From NCBI RefSeq assembly GCF_024169515.1, contig NZ_JAMKCQ010000001.1, forward strand, positions 2,108,001 to 2,172,000: 64,000 nucleotides of DNA, given 5' to 3'. Below, piece after piece: positions 46,935 through 56,828 of this stretch. The stretch is from Erwinia aphidicola. Lineage in GTDB: Bacteria > Pseudomonadota > Gammaproteobacteria > Enterobacterales > Enterobacteriaceae. Made by a program: the position numbers and the translations under genes. The notes beneath the pieces are model-generated. The model saw nothing but the letters and a program-made list of their open reading frames with translations, did not search any database and had not been told where the DNA came from. Every line of letters starts with the position of its first letter. Position 1 is the first letter of the stretch.

Positions 46935-47361
46935 GTTACGTTCCTGATAATCATTGCACGGTAAAATAATTTTCCATGCTAATAGTTAGCAGTAAAATTT
47001 AAATTTTGAATTACGCCCTGTAAGCAGAAAAATAAGCATAAAAAATGGCAATGGCCGTTTTGCTGCTATTTCTTCCTGTTTCATCCGCCAGGCGTTCAGA
47101 CTGAAGCTTGCGCAGTTGTTAATGATTTTGTGCCATTTTGTTTCCATACCCTCACGCTTTTCCCCGGTTACTGTTACAATCTGCATTATTGTTACCGGTA
47201 ACAATCTGCCGGTAGATACCGACCTGGTAAAAAAGCAGGCGGCGACTCACTATTGTCCCTACACTTTGTGTCATTAAAATTGTGTCACTAAACTTTTTGT
47301 CATTAAAAAAGCGACCCCCCATTTTAATCAGCACCCTGTGCTGGTTCGAGAAGGCAATGTC
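46935..47361. promoter_or_regulatory. Divergent control region with GntR-type operator and direct repeats
   Basis: A 427-base gap. It holds the 18-base palindrome at 47188-47205 and three direct repeats of TGTCA(T/C)TAAA starting at 47269, 47283 and 47298, close upstream of the dehydrogenase operon. The promoter itself probably lies in this AT-rich repeat stretch, but I cannot assign the boxes. Confidence 0.6.
47188..47205. promoter_or_regulatory. GntR-type operator
   Basis: ATTGTTACCGGTAACAAT is a perfect palindrome and agrees with the known E. coli GntR operator core TGTTACCGGTAACA. A degenerate half (CTGTTACAATCTGC) occurs about 20 bases before it. Gluconate would relieve repression, which fits the dehydrogenase operon downstream. 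Confidence 0.8.
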
Positions 47362-48099
47362 ATGTCAGAGCAAAAAAACGGAAGCACGCGCAGAGACTTT
47401 CTGCTGAAAACTATCACCCTCGCCCCGGCGATGGCGATTGGCTCCGCAGGGCTGGGTTCACTGGCCGCCGCTGCGCCCGCCGTGGCGAAAGAGGCCGCTA
47501 AAACCGGGCCACAGCAGGCGCGCGAGTACCAGCCAACGTGGTTTACCCCCGAAGAGTATGCCTTTCTGCAGGCCGCCGTTGCGCGCCTGATCCCGGCCGA
47601 TGAACGCGGCCCTGGCGCGCTGGAAGCGGGCGTGCCCGAGTATATCGACCGCCAGATGAACACCCCGTATGCCACCGGCGCCAACTGGTACATGCAGGGG
47701 CCGTTCCACCCGGATGCCGATAAAGCGCTGGGCTACCAGCTGCCATTGACCCCGCGTGATATCTATCGCCTTGGCCTGGCCGATGCCGATGCGCTGGCAA
47801 AACAGCAGCATGGCAAGGTGTTTGCTGCGCTAAGCGGCGAGCAGCAGGATGCGCTGTTACAGGCGCTGGAAGCGGGCAGCGTGGAGCTGAAACAGCTCCC
47901 TGCCAAAACCTTTTTCTCCTTCCTGCTGCAGAACACCCGCGAAGGGTTCTTCAGCGACCCGATCCACGGCGGCAACCAGGGGCTGGTCGGCTGGCAGCTG
48001 ATTAACTTCCCCGGCGCGCGCGCTGATTTTATGGACTGGGTGGAGCGCGGCGAGCAGTACCCGCTGCCGCCGGTGTCAATTCGTGGGGAAAGAGCATAA
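47362..48099 (+). CDS. Gluconate 2-dehydrogenase gamma subunit (subunit 3 family)
   Basis: A 245-residue small subunit. The N-terminus carries a twin-arginine signal ([20 protein letters not shown] ending in AAAAPAVA), so the folded complex with its flavoprotein is exported by Tat. The mature part ([57 protein letters not shown]) is the gluconate 2-dehydrogenase subunit 3 domain. The ATG at 47362 follows AGAAGGCAATGTC. It is the first gene of a three-gene operon, two bases before the next start. Confidence 0.9.
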   Translation: MSEQKNGSTRRDFLLKTITLAPAMAIGSAGLGSLAAAAPAVAKEAAKTGPQQAREYQPTWFTPEEYAFLQAAVARLIPADERGPGALEAGVPEYIDRQMNTPYATGANWYMQGPFHPDADKALGYQLPLTPRDIYRLGLADADALAKQQHGKVFAALSGEQQDALLQALEAGSVELKQLPAKTFFSFLLQNTREGFFSDPIHGGNQGLVGWQLINFPGARADFMDWVERGEQYPLPPVSIRGERA

Positions 48100-48101
48100 C
48101 C

Positions 48102-49886
48102 ATGGCAAACGTACAGAAGAAAGTCGATGCGGTAATCGTCGGTTTCGGCTGGGCCGGGGCGATTATGGCCAAAGAGCTGACCGAAGCCGGTCTTAACGTG
48201 GTGGCGCTGGAGCGCGGCCCGCATCGCGATACCTATCCTGACGGTGCGTATCCGCAGGTGATTGACGAACTGACCTATAACATTCGTAAAAAGCTGTTCC
48301 AGGATCTGTCAAAAAGCACCGTGACCATCCGTCATAACTCCGCGCAGACCGCGCAGCCGTATCGTCAGCTGGCGGCATTCCTGCCCGGTACCGGCACCGG
48401 CGGCGCGGGCCTGCACTGGTCCGGCGTGCATTTCCGCGTCGACCCGATGGAACTGCGCATGCGCAGCCATTATGAAGAGCGCTACGGCAAAAACTTTATC
48501 CCGGAAGGGATGACCATCCAGGACTTCGGCGTCACTTACGACGAGCTGGAACCCTATTTCGACCAGGCCGAGAAGGTGTTCGGCACTTCCGGTTCAGCCT
48601 GGAGCGTAAAGGGTAAAGTGGTCGGTCAGGGCGGCAAAGGCAACCCGTTTGCCCCGGACCGCTCCAGCCCGTTCCCGCTGCCCGCGCAGAAGCGCACTTA
48701 CTCGGCGCAGCTGTTTGCCCAGGCGGCGGAAAGCATTGGCTACCATCCGTACGACCTGCCTTCTGCCAATACCTCCGGCCCGTATACCAACACCTACGGT
48801 GCGCAGATGGGGCCGTGCAACTTCTGCGGCTACTGCAGCGGCTATGCCTGCTATATGTATTCCAAAGCCTCGCCGAACGTCAACATCCTGCCTGCACTGC
48901 GCCAGGAGTCGAAGTTCGAGCTGCGCAATAACGCTTACGTCCTGCGCGTTAACCTGACGGACGACAAGAAGCACGCGACTGGCGTCACCTATGTTGATGC
49001 ACTGGGGCGTGAAAACGAACAGCCTGCTGACCTGGTGATCCTCTCCGCGTTCCAGTTCCACAACGTGCATCTGATGCTGCTGTCCGGCATCGGCAAGCCG
49101 TACGATCCGGTGACGAACGAAGGCACCGTCGGGCGCAACTTCGCCTATCAGAACATCTCCACCATCAAAGCGTTCTTCGATAAAGACGTGTTCACCAATA
49201 ACTTTATCGGTGCAGGCGGCGCGGGCGTTGGGGTGGATGACTTCAACGGCGACAACTTCGACCACGCGCAGTATGGCTTCGTTGGCGGTTCGCCGATGTG
49301 GGTGAACCAGGCGGGGGTCAAGCCGATCTCCGGCCTGCCTACCCCTCCGGGCACGCCGAACTGGGGCAGCAAGTGGAAAGCGGCGGTGGCCGATCACTAC
49401 ACCCACCACGTGTCGATGGATGCCCACGGCGCGCATCAGTCGTACCGCAATAACTACCTCGACCTCGATCCCAACTACAAGGATATCCACGGCCAGCCGC
49501 TGCTGCGTATGACCTTCGACTGGCAGGAAAACGACATCAAAATGTCGCAGTTTATGCACGGTCGCATGCACAAGATTGCCGAGGCGATGAACCCGAAATT
49601 GATCAGCGGTGCGCCAAAAATGCCGGGCGCGCACTTCGACACCACCGTCTATCAGACCACGCATATGAACGGCGGCGCGATCATGGGTGAAGATCCAAAA
49701 ACCAGCGCGATTAACCGTTATCTGCAGAGCTGGGACGTGCCGAACGTCTTTGTGCCGGGCGCCTCCGCTTTCCCGCAGGGGCTGGGCTACAACCCGACCG
49801 GTATGGTGGCGGCGCTGACCTACTGGTCGGCGAAGGCGATTCGTGAACAGTACCTGAAAAACCCGGGCCCACTGGTGCAGGCATAA
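48102..49886 (+). CDS. Gluconate 2-dehydrogenase flavoprotein subunit (GMC oxidoreductase)
   Basis: A 594-residue FAD-containing catalytic subunit that oxidises gluconate (or 2-ketogluconate) in the periplasm. The dinucleotide fold is VDAVIVGFGWAGAIMAKEL near the N-terminus, the GMC segment is FLPGTGTGGAGLHWSGV, and the C-terminal active-site region has THMNGGAIMG and QGLGYNPTGM. A cysteine-rich stretch (GPCNFCGYCSGYACYMY, about residues 242-258) may hold an iron-sulfur cluster, as reported for related glucose dehydrogenases. It has no signal of its own and should ride on the Tat signal of the gamma subunit. Confidence 0.92.
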   Translation: MANVQKKVDAVIVGFGWAGAIMAKELTEAGLNVVALERGPHRDTYPDGAYPQVIDELTYNIRKKLFQDLSKSTVTIRHNSAQTAQPYRQLAAFLPGTGTGGAGLHWSGVHFRVDPMELRMRSHYEERYGKNFIPEGMTIQDFGVTYDELEPYFDQAEKVFGTSGSAWSVKGKVVGQGGKGNPFAPDRSSPFPLPAQKRTYSAQLFAQAAESIGYHPYDLPSANTSGPYTNTYGAQMGPCNFCGYCSGYACYMYSKASPNVNILPALRQESKFELRNNAYVLRVNLTDDKKHATGVTYVDALGRENEQPADLVILSAFQFHNVHLMLLSGIGKPYDPVTNEGTVGRNFAYQNISTIKAFFDKDVFTNNFIGAGGAGVGVDDFNGDNFDHAQYGFVGGSPMWVNQAGVKPISGLPTPPGTPNWGSKWKAAVADHYTHHVSMDAHGAHQSYRNNYLDLDPNYKDIHGQPLLRMTFDWQENDIKMSQFMHGRMHKIAEAMNPKLISGAPKMPGAHFDTTVYQTTHMNGGAIMGEDPKTSAINRYLQSWDVPNVFVPGASAFPQGLGYNPTGMVAALTYWSAKAIREQYLKNPGPLVQA

Positions 49887-49896
49887 GGATAAGCAG

Positions 49897-51213
49897 ATGA
49901 AAAAGTTACTTCTTATTGCCCTGCTGCCGGGCATGCTGGCGTTTAACGCGCTGGCAGAGGATAGCGCGGCGGCTGAAATTCAGCGCGGTGAGTATCTGGC
50001 GCGCGCCGGGGACTGCGTGGCCTGCCACACCAAAGCGGGCGGCGAAGCATTTGCCGGTGGCCTGCCGATGGCAACGCCTATCGGCACCATTTACTCCACC
50101 AATATTACCCCGGACAAGCAGAGCGGGATTGGCGGCTACAGCTATGACGACTTCCAGAAAGCGGTGCGTCACGGCGTGGCGAAAAACGGCGACACGCTCT
50201 ACCCGGCGATGCCTTACCCGTCCTACGCGGTGGTCAGCGACGAGGATATGCAGGCGCTTTACACCTACTTTATGCACGGCGTTAAGCCGGTGAACCAGGC
50301 GAACAAAGAGAGCGACATTCCGTGGCCGCTGTCGATGCGCTGGCCGCTGGCGATCTGGCGCGGCGTATTTGCGCCGGACGTCAAGGCCTTCCAGCCGATC
50401 AAAGGGCAGGATCCGGTGCTGGCGCGCGGCCAGTATCTGGTTGAGGGCCTTGGCCACTGCGGCGCCTGCCATACGCCGCGCAGCATCACCATGCAGGAAA
50501 AAGCGCTGAACAACGAGGAAGGCAGTGATTACCTCTCCGGCAGCAGCGCGCCCATCGACGGCTGGACCGCGAGCAATCTGCGCGGTGATGGCCGCGACGG
50601 GCTGGGCCGCTGGAGTGAAGATGACCTGGTGCAGTTCCTGCGCATGGGCCGTAACGATCGCACCGCGGTATTTGGCGGTATGACCGATGTGGTACAGCAC
50701 AGCCTGCAGCACCTGACGCCGGAAGATGCGACCGCGATTGCACGCTACCTGAAATCGCTGGGGGCTAAAGATCCCAACCAGGTGGGCTTCACGCCGGATG
50801 ATGCAGTGGCGAAAGCGCTGTGGAAGGGCGACGACAGCAAAACTGGCGCATCAGTCTACGTTGACAGCTGCGCGGCCTGCCATAAAACCGACGGCAGCGG
50901 CTACCAGCGCTTCTTCCCGGAGCTGCGCGGTAATCCGGTGGTGCTGGCGGAAGATCCGACTTCGCTGATTCATATTGTGCTGAGCGGCGCACAGCTGCCG
51001 GGCGTCAAGGATGCACCAACCACCATCACCATGCCGGCCTTCGGCTGGCGCCTGAACGACCAGCAGGTCGCAGACGTGGTGAACTTTATCCGCACCAGCT
51101 GGGGCAATACCGCGAAGTCTGCGGTATCAGCCAGCGACGTGGCGAAAGTGCGCAAGGATGAAACGGTGGTCAATCAGCAGGGCAATGTTGATGTGGAGAA
51201 GTTGACGCCATAA
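49897..51213 (+). CDS. Tri-haem cytochrome c subunit of gluconate-type dehydrogenase
   Basis: A 438-residue cytochrome with a Sec signal peptide (MKKLLLIALLPGMLAFNALA). Three CxxCH haem sites are visible: CVACH at about residue 40, CGACH near 188 and CAACH near 326, each in a separate cytochrome c domain. It passes electrons from the flavoprotein to ubiquinone at the periplasmic face. It follows the flavoprotein after ten bases with a GGATAAG ribosome site. The three-gene set is the classic membrane gluconate or 2-ketogluconate dehydrogenase; which substrate is used cannot be told. Confidence 0.93.
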   Translation: MKKLLLIALLPGMLAFNALAEDSAAAEIQRGEYLARAGDCVACHTKAGGEAFAGGLPMATPIGTIYSTNITPDKQSGIGGYSYDDFQKAVRHGVAKNGDTLYPAMPYPSYAVVSDEDMQALYTYFMHGVKPVNQANKESDIPWPLSMRWPLAIWRGVFAPDVKAFQPIKGQDPVLARGQYLVEGLGHCGACHTPRSITMQEKALNNEEGSDYLSGSSAPIDGWTASNLRGDGRDGLGRWSEDDLVQFLRMGRNDRTAVFGGMTDVVQHSLQHLTPEDATAIARYLKSLGAKDPNQVGFTPDDAVAKALWKGDDSKTGASVYVDSCAACHKTDGSGYQRFFPELRGNPVVLAEDPTSLIHIVLSGAQLPGVKDAPTTITMPAFGWRLNDQQVADVVNFIRTSWGNTAKSAVSASDVAKVRKDETVVNQQGNVDVEKLTP

Positions 51214-51230
51214 CGTTGAGCTGGCCTTGC

Positions 51231-51330
51231 GGGTCGATCGGAAAAGATGATCGACCCCTACGGTTCGTGGGCATTTCCGGTTCGGAAAACCCGGCCGTTG
51301 TAGGGGCGGACCTTCTGTTTCGGTCCGCCC
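51231..51330. repeat. Two intergenic palindromes of the GTAGGGG family
   Basis: GGGTCGATC/GATCGACCC (51231-51257) and GGGCGGACC/GGTCCGCCC (51304-51330), each a perfect 9-bp stem with a nine-base loop. They lie between the convergent cytochrome and sgbE genes, with CCTAC/GTAGG at their inner edges. Confidence 0.85.
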
Positions 51331-51343
51331 GCCAATGGGCACT

Positions 51344-52042
51344 CTATTGCCCGTAATACGCCCCCGCCCCATGTTTACGCAGATAATGCTTATCCAGCAG
51401 CACCTGCTGCATATCGCGCATCCCCGGCGTCAGCTGGCGCGAGAAAATCCCCATATAGGCAATCTCCTCCAGTACCACCGCGTTATGCACCGCATTCTCC
51501 GCGCTGCTGCCCCAGGCAAACGGGCCGTGGGCGTTGACCAGCACCGCCGGGATCGCCGTCGGGCTGATGCCGCGTGACTGGAAGGTATCAATAATCACCT
51601 CGCCGGTGTTGTGTTCGTAATTCTCCGCGATCTCCTGCGCTGTCATCAGACGGGTGCAGGGAATGGTGCCGTAGAAATAGTCGGCGTGGGTGGTGCCCCA
51701 GGCGGGGAGATCCAGCCCGGCCTGCGCCCAGATGGTGGCGTGGCGCGAATGGGTATGAACAATGCCGCCGATATCGTTAAACGCACGATACAGCGCCAGA
51801 TGGGTCGCGGTATCAGAAGAGGGCTTTTTGCTGCCCTCCACGGTGCGGCCGCTCTCCAGCTCCACCACCACGATATCGTCAACGGTCATAACGTCATACT
51901 CCACGCCGGAGGGTTTGATCGCCACCAGCCCGCTGTTGCGGTCAATGGCGCTGACGTTGCCCCAGGTGAAGGTCACCAGACGGTGGCGCGGCAGGGCCAG
52001 ATTGGCCGCGAAAACCTGCTGTTTCAGCGTTGATAAACTCAT
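51344..52042 (-). CDS. sgbE: L-ribulose-5-phosphate 4-epimerase (SgbE/UlaF type)
   Basis: A 232-residue class II aldolase-like epimerase that converts L-ribulose 5-phosphate to D-xylulose 5-phosphate, using a divalent metal bound by the histidines in HTHSRH and the downstream His in [10 protein letters not shown]. Other family text is [20 protein letters not shown] and [16 protein letters not shown]. AraD, UlaF and SgbE are very similar; the name SgbE is given for the operon context. It is the last gene of the yia-sgb operon and overlaps sgbU by four bases. Confidence 0.92.
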   Translation of the reverse strand: MSLSTLKQQVFAANLALPRHRLVTFTWGNVSAIDRNSGLVAIKPSGVEYDVMTVDDIVVVELESGRTVEGSKKPSSDTATHLALYRAFNDIGGIVHTHSRHATIWAQAGLDLPAWGTTHADYFYGTIPCTRLMTAQEIAENYEHNTGEVIIDTFQSRGISPTAIPAVLVNAHGPFAWGSSAENAVHNAVVLEEIAYMGIFSRQLTPGMRDMQQVLLDKHYLRKHGAGAYYGQ

Positions 52043-52896
52043 TGTAAGCCTCCTTCCTGCATTTTCTGTTCAATCCAGCGCCGCGCCTGCACAATCTCGG
52101 CCACCGGCTCCTCGGCTTTTTCTGTCCACATCTCAATCAGAAACGCGCCACGATAGTTCAGCTGTTTCAGCGTGCGGAACACGCCAACAAAATCGACGCA
52201 GCCTGCGCCAAACGGCACGTCACGAAACTGCCCCGGCGAGCTGGCGGTGACGGGCTGCGTATCTTTGAGGTGGATAGCGGCGATGCGATCAATGCCCAGC
52301 GCCAGCTCGGCGGCGACGTCATTGCCCCAGGCGGTCAGATTGCCGACGTCGGGATAGACGGTGAACCACGGCGAGGCCTGCTGCTTATCCCAGTGTTTCC
52401 ACTTGCTGATGGCGTTGATAAATTCGGTATCCATAATCTCGACGGCCAGCATCACCTGCGCGGCTGCGGCGCGATCCACCGCCCACGCCAGCCCTTCAGC
52501 GAAGCGCGCCACCGTCCCCTCGTCATGCGCTTCGTAGTAAACGTCGTAGCCCGCCAGCTGGATGGTGCGGATGCCAACGTCCTTTGCCAGCTGGATCGCC
52601 TGCTCCATCAGGCTATAGGCCTGCTGGCGTATCTCCGGGTCGTGACTGCCAAACGGGAAGCGGCGGTGGCCCGAGAGGCACATCGACGGGATGGTCACGC
52701 CGGTTTCCATCATTGCGTTGACCAGCGAGAGGCGCTGCTCTTTGCTCCACTGCAGGCGCGACAGCCGCAGATCGGTTTCGTCCACCGACATCTCGACAAA
52801 GTCGAAACCGCAGGCTTTTGCCAGCGCCAGACGTTCCGGCCAGCTCAGGTGAGGCGGCAGGGCTTTTTCATAAATTCCCAGCGGATGTTGGCGCAT
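52039..52896 (-). CDS. sgbU: L-xylulose-5-phosphate 3-epimerase
   Basis: A 285-residue TIM-barrel epimerase that converts L-xylulose 5-phosphate to L-ribulose 5-phosphate. The text ([85 protein letters not shown]) is that of the SgbU/UlaE family. Metal ligands are expected among the Glu and His in these blocks. It begins two bases after sgbH. Confidence 0.93.
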   Translation of the reverse strand: MRQHPLGIYEKALPPHLSWPERLALAKACGFDFVEMSVDETDLRLSRLQWSKEQRLSLVNAMMETGVTIPSMCLSGHRRFPFGSHDPEIRQQAYSLMEQAIQLAKDVGIRTIQLAGYDVYYEAHDEGTVARFAEGLAWAVDRAAAAQVMLAVEIMDTEFINAISKWKHWDKQQASPWFTVYPDVGNLTAWGNDVAAELALGIDRIAAIHLKDTQPVTASSPGQFRDVPFGAGCVDFVGVFRTLKQLNYRGAFLIEMWTEKAEEPVAEIVQARRWIEQKMQEGGLQ

Positions 52897-52898
52897 GA

Positions 52899-53561
52899 TT
52901 ATTGTCCCCAGATGCTGGCAATGGCCTGATGGAAGTCGGCGGCGGTCGCCCGCCCGTCGGCGCTTTCGCTCAGCGCCCGCCCGACGATAAACGCCTTCAC
53001 GTCGATGTTTTTAAACTGCGGCAGTTCGTCCGGGGTAATGCCGCCGGTGACCGACAGGGCAAAGCCCAGATCGGACAGGGCTTTCATCGCGTCCAGATCC
53101 TGCTGGCTCCACTGCTGGCCGCTGGCCTGGGCATCGCGTCCACGATGGTAAATGGCCTGCGTCAGCCCCAGCTCGCGCCAGCGCTTAGCATCAGCCAGCG
53201 TCCAGTGGCCGAACAGCTCAATCTGAATGTCGCCCTGATGCTGGTGGGCCACCTCCAGCGCGCTGGCAAAGGTCGCCAGCGGGGCTGCGCAGATCACCGT
53301 CATCCAGTTGGCGCCGGCTTCAAACGCCAGCGTCGCCAGCGTCGCCCCGGCATCCGCCACTTTAAAATCGGCCACCAGGGTTTTCGCGGGCAGCTGCTGA
53401 CGCAGCTGGCGCACCGCGTCTATCCCGGCGCTGAAGCACAGAATGGTGCCGGCTTCGACAATATCGACCTGCTGATGCAGGCGCTGTGCCGTCTCCAGCG
53501 CGGCATCCAGCCGGGTGTGGTCGAGGGCCAGCTGAAGCTGGGGAACCCGGGAACGGCTCAT
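52899..53561 (-). CDS. sgbH: 3-Keto-L-gulonate-6-phosphate decarboxylase
   Basis: A 220-residue enzyme of the orotidine-phosphate-decarboxylase fold that yields L-xylulose 5-phosphate and carbon dioxide. The metal and substrate site DFKVADAG is intact, together with LALDHTRLDAALETAQRL, VEAGTILCFSAGIDAV and the phosphate-binding SVTGGITPDELPQF and FIVGRALS. The same family as UlaD and SgbH of E. coli; the operon favours SgbH. Its ATG overlaps the lyxK stop and is preceded by AGGAG. Confidence 0.93.
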   Translation of the reverse strand: MSRSRVPQLQLALDHTRLDAALETAQRLHQQVDIVEAGTILCFSAGIDAVRQLRQQLPAKTLVADFKVADAGATLATLAFEAGANWMTVICAAPLATFASALEVAHQHQGDIQIELFGHWTLADAKRWRELGLTQAIYHRGRDAQASGQQWSQQDLDAMKALSDLGFALSVTGGITPDELPQFKNIDVKAFIVGRALSESADGRATAADFHQAIASIWGQ

Positions 53562-55039
53562 GATGTGACTCCTTGTGTGGCGATCAGCGCCGCCAGTAGT
53601 TGCTGATAACGTTGATATTTTTTCTGATACAGGGCATGACGCTCGCTATCGGGCTGGTAGCTGACCATTTCGGGTACCAGCGCCTGCTGTGCCTGTTGCA
53701 GCGAGACATACGCCCCGGTTCCGGTCATTGCCGCCAGCGCTGCGCCCAGGCAGCCGCTCTCTTCGATCTGCGGGATCTCCACCGGCAGGCCGCTGGCGTC
53801 GGCAAACATTTGCATCCATACCGCTGAACGCGTCGATCCCCCGCTCAGGCGCAAGGCCTTGACCTGCGGGAAGCGTGTCAGAATGCGATTGAGGTGGGTG
53901 AGGTGGGAGAACACCACGCCTTCGTAGATCGCCTGCACCAGATGGCCGCGCTGGTGGCCCGCCTGCATACCGAAGAAGCTGGCGTGCAGGTCAGCCCCGG
54001 CGTTGCAGCCGTAGAGGAACGGCAGGAACAGCAGGGAACTCGCGGCTGGCGGTAGTTCCGCCACCCACTGATTAAGCAGGTCGTAGTCATCGATGCCCCA
54101 CTGCTGGCAAAACCACTCCAGATTGGCGGCCGAGGTCGGGCTGGCTTCGTGAATAATGTACTGGCCGTCAATGGCATAGCGGCCGTAAACAAACGGATAG
54201 TCGGCTTCGTCGCTGATGCGATCGGTAATCCCGCTGGTCACCGACCAGGTGCCCATGACGGCGTTCAGTCGGGTATCGTCATGCAGCCCGGCGCACAGCG
54301 CGGTAGAGACCACGTCGAACAGCCCACCGACCACCGGCGTGCCCGCGCGCAGTCCGCACAGGGCGGCCGCTTCAGCGCTGACATAGCCCGCCATGTCCGT
54401 TGGCCCGACAATCGGCGGCAGGGCAGGCAGAATATCGCCGATGCCGAGAGTTTCTGCCAGCGCGGCGGACCAGCCGCCCTGCTGCATGTCGTACAGGTTG
54501 GATTCGGAGATATTGGTCTCTTCGCAGGCCAGCTCTCCGGTCAGGCAGTAGCGCAGATAGTCATGGGCCATCAGCACGCTGCCGATCGCCGCGTAGCGCT
54601 GCGGTTGATGCTCCTTCAGCCAGCGCAGCAGTGACACCGGATGTCCGGTCCATAACGTCTGTCGGGTGAGCGGATATAGCGTCTGCGGCATGCCGTCACG
54701 CTGCCACTGCTGCACCAGCGCCAGCGCCCGGCGGTCGGAGGAGAGAATGCCGTTACCCAGCGGCTGCTGCTGTTTATCCAGCAGAAACAGCCCTTTGCCC
54801 TGCGCCGAAATGCCGACGCCGGCAATCTGTGCGGCATCCAGCCCGCTGCGTTTCAGCACCTCTGCGATGACCCGTGCGGCCTGCTGCCACAGCAGCGGCA
54901 TATCGCGCTCGGCCCAGCCCGGCTGCGGCACCTGCACCGGCAGCGTCTGGCGTGACACTGCCTGTTCGCGGCCCTGTGCGTCATACAGCCCGGCCTTAAT
55001 AAAGGTGCCGCCGCAGTCCAGCCCTAACCAGTAATTCAT
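53558..55039 (-). CDS. lyxK: L-xylulose/3-keto-L-gulonate kinase
   Basis: A 493-residue FGGY-family carbohydrate kinase. The N-terminal phosphate loop is LGLDCGGTFIKAGLYD, the second domain has MGTWSVTSGI and the C-terminal FGGY signature region reads GGSTRSAVWMQMFADASGLPVEIP. It phosphorylates L-xylulose and, in the diketogulonate route, 3-keto-L-gulonate. It overlaps the MFS gene upstream and sgbH downstream by four bases each, so the operon is tightly coupled. Confidence 0.93.
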   Translation of the reverse strand: MNYWLGLDCGGTFIKAGLYDAQGREQAVSRQTLPVQVPQPGWAERDMPLLWQQAARVIAEVLKRSGLDAAQIAGVGISAQGKGLFLLDKQQQPLGNGILSSDRRALALVQQWQRDGMPQTLYPLTRQTLWTGHPVSLLRWLKEHQPQRYAAIGSVLMAHDYLRYCLTGELACEETNISESNLYDMQQGGWSAALAETLGIGDILPALPPIVGPTDMAGYVSAEAAALCGLRAGTPVVGGLFDVVSTALCAGLHDDTRLNAVMGTWSVTSGITDRISDEADYPFVYGRYAIDGQYIIHEASPTSAANLEWFCQQWGIDDYDLLNQWVAELPPAASSLLFLPFLYGCNAGADLHASFFGMQAGHQRGHLVQAIYEGVVFSHLTHLNRILTRFPQVKALRLSGGSTRSAVWMQMFADASGLPVEIPQIEESGCLGAALAAMTGTGAYVSLQQAQQALVPEMVSYQPDSERHALYQKKYQRYQQLLAALIATQGVTS

Positions 55040-56331
55040 GCGGCCTCCCGGTGCTGCGCATCGCAGCGGGCTGGCAGCGTTAACGCCAGCAGTGAGGCAA
55101 TCGCCAGCGCGATCGCCAGGCTGTAGACCCCGGCATCTTTGCTGTACGCCACGATTAACACCCCGACCATATAGGGGCCGCAGAAGCCACCGAGGTTGCC
55201 CAGGGCGTTAATCACCCCGCGCGCACCGCCGGCCACTTCGGCATTAAACAGGCGTGGAGGAATGCTCCAGAACACCCCAGCCGCTGACTGGATAAAGAAA
55301 CCGCAGCCAACCAGCGCTGCGTAAGACCACCAGATATGCGCTTTCAGCACTACCGACAGCGCCATACACAGGGCAAAACCGGCCAGCGGCAGGGCGACGA
55401 ACAGCTTGCGGCGTCCGGTGGCATCCGACAGCGCGGAGAACAGGAACATGCCGAAAATCGCGCAGACATAGGGCAGGATCGCCAACATGCCGACCTGCTC
55501 CAGATTGCCGTGGGTCAGCCCTTTGAGAATGGTGGGTAGCCACAGGGTGTAGCCGTAGATCCCGGTCTGATAGAAGAAGTTCACCAGGATCAGCCGCCAC
55601 ATCACCGGCTCACGCATCACCTGACGCAGTGAGGCTTTACGGCTGTTTTTGCCTTTGATCAGCAGCTGCTCGTCGTGCAGGGTTTTGATCAGATACTGTT
55701 TTTCCGCCGCGGAGATCCACTTCGCCTCCTGCGGGCGGTTGCTGATGGTGAAATGCCACAGCGCCATGACAAACAGCGACAGCACACCCTCAACGAAGAA
55801 CAGCATGCGCCAGTCCCAGGCGGTAATGATCCAGCCGGAGAGCGGGGCGGTGAGGATCCCGGCGATCGGCACAAACATGATCACAATGGCGTTGGCGCGG
55901 CCGCGCTCGGCATCGGGGAACCAGTTACCGATCATCGTCAGCACCACCGGTAACATCCCGCCTTCGGAAACCCCCAGCGCAAAACGCAGCGCCAGCAGCT
56001 GATACTGATTGCTGGCGAGGCCGGTCAGCAGGGAGATTACCGCCCAGGCCAGCAGTGACCAGCCGATAAAGCGTTTACCGTTGCCGTAGACCGCCAGCTT
56101 GCCCCCCGGCACCTGTAAGAACAGATAACCGATAAAGAAGATGCCCCCGGCCAGTCCGGCCATTGAGGCGCTGATGCCGAGATCGGCATCCATCCCGCCC
56201 GGCATGGCAAAGGCGATATTGACCCGATCCATATAGGAAATAATGCAGGTGATCAGGATCGGCGGAATGATCCGCAGCCAGCGCAGAGACGGGATCCCTT
56301 CGCGGGCGAGGGTGGTAGACGTCAGGCTCAT
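55036..56331 (-). CDS. MFS transporter in place of the YiaMNO TRAP system
   Basis: A 431-residue carrier of the anion:cation symporter (hexuronate/phthalate) branch: YMDRVNIAFAMPGGMDADLGIS, GGIFFIGYLFLQVPGGKLAVYGN, ALGVSEGGMLPVVLTMIGNWFPDAERGRANAI. E. coli has the TRAP genes yiaMNO here; Klebsiella oxytoca has an MFS carrier, YiaX2, in its yia operon, and this gene holds the same place. The likely substrate is 2,3-diketo-L-gulonate or a related sugar acid. Twelve membrane segments are visible. GAGGATCGCT precedes the ATG. Confidence 0.88.
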   Translation of the reverse strand: MSLTSTTLAREGIPSLRWLRIIPPILITCIISYMDRVNIAFAMPGGMDADLGISASMAGLAGGIFFIGYLFLQVPGGKLAVYGNGKRFIGWSLLAWAVISLLTGLASNQYQLLALRFALGVSEGGMLPVVLTMIGNWFPDAERGRANAIVIMFVPIAGILTAPLSGWIITAWDWRMLFFVEGVLSLFVMALWHFTISNRPQEAKWISAAEKQYLIKTLHDEQLLIKGKNSRKASLRQVMREPVMWRLILVNFFYQTGIYGYTLWLPTILKGLTHGNLEQVGMLAILPYVCAIFGMFLFSALSDATGRRKLFVALPLAGFALCMALSVVLKAHIWWSYAALVGCGFFIQSAAGVFWSIPPRLFNAEVAGGARGVINALGNLGGFCGPYMVGVLIVAYSKDAGVYSLAIALAIASLLALTLPARCDAQHREAA

Positions 56332-56343
56332 AGCGATCCTCTT

Positions 56344-56814
56344 TTAGTCAGCGAGATCGGCCACAGGGATCTTTACCACCACCTTGCGGATCGCCTCAGG
56401 GGCATGCAGCGCGCAGTTTGGGCGGTGAATATCCTGCGGGAAGAACACCGCGAAGTTTCCCGGCCGCATCCGCAGCAGGGTTTCATTGGCGGCATCCTGG
56501 TAAAAGATGATGTCGCGTACGTCATCATACGGCTGGTGGATCGCCGGTTCCGCTCCCCCGGTGGAGACGCCCATCAGCTCATTGCCGCAGACCAGGTACT
56601 GCACATCGATAAAGTGCCGGTGCGCCTCCGGGTAGTTGTCGCCGTGCGGGGCGGTTTGCAGGTCAAGCACCTGCACCTGCCAGCCGGTTTGGCTGTCCTG
56701 GTAACGCCCGGCGGCCATCGTGGCCAGATCGTGGCGGGCTAAATAGTCGATGGCGCGCGCAATCGCAGGCGGATAGTGACGGGCATCGGTGTGGTTGATA
56801 TGGCCAAAAATCAT
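56344..56814 (-). CDS. yiaL: YiaL (YhcH/YjgK/YiaL) family protein
   Basis: A 156-residue beta-barrel protein of the YhcH/YjgK/YiaL family, probably a metal-binding sugar isomerase or mutarotase-like helper. Conserved parts are LDLQTAPHGDNYPEAHRHFIDVQYLVCGNE, LRMRPGNFAVFFPQDIHRPN and KVVVKIPV; the histidines in AHRHFID and DIHRPN would bind metal. It lies 14 bases after yiaK, as in E. coli. The reaction is not settled. Confidence 0.92.
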   Translation of the reverse strand: MIFGHINHTDARHYPPAIARAIDYLARHDLATMAAGRYQDSQTGWQVQVLDLQTAPHGDNYPEAHRHFIDVQYLVCGNELMGVSTGGAEPAIHQPYDDVRDIIFYQDAANETLLRMRPGNFAVFFPQDIHRPNCALHAPEAIRKVVVKIPVADLAD

Positions 56815-56828
56815 GCGGTGTACTCCCG

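Noticed and set aside
47266..47310. Pho box before the gluconate dehydrogenase operon
   Set aside because: The TGTCA repeats are spaced 14-15 bases, not 11, and the following bases do not match the Pho consensus.
48594..49934. Minus-strand frame of 446 residues opposite the GMC flavoprotein
   Set aside because: Shadow frame; the plus strand encodes an intact, well-conserved enzyme.
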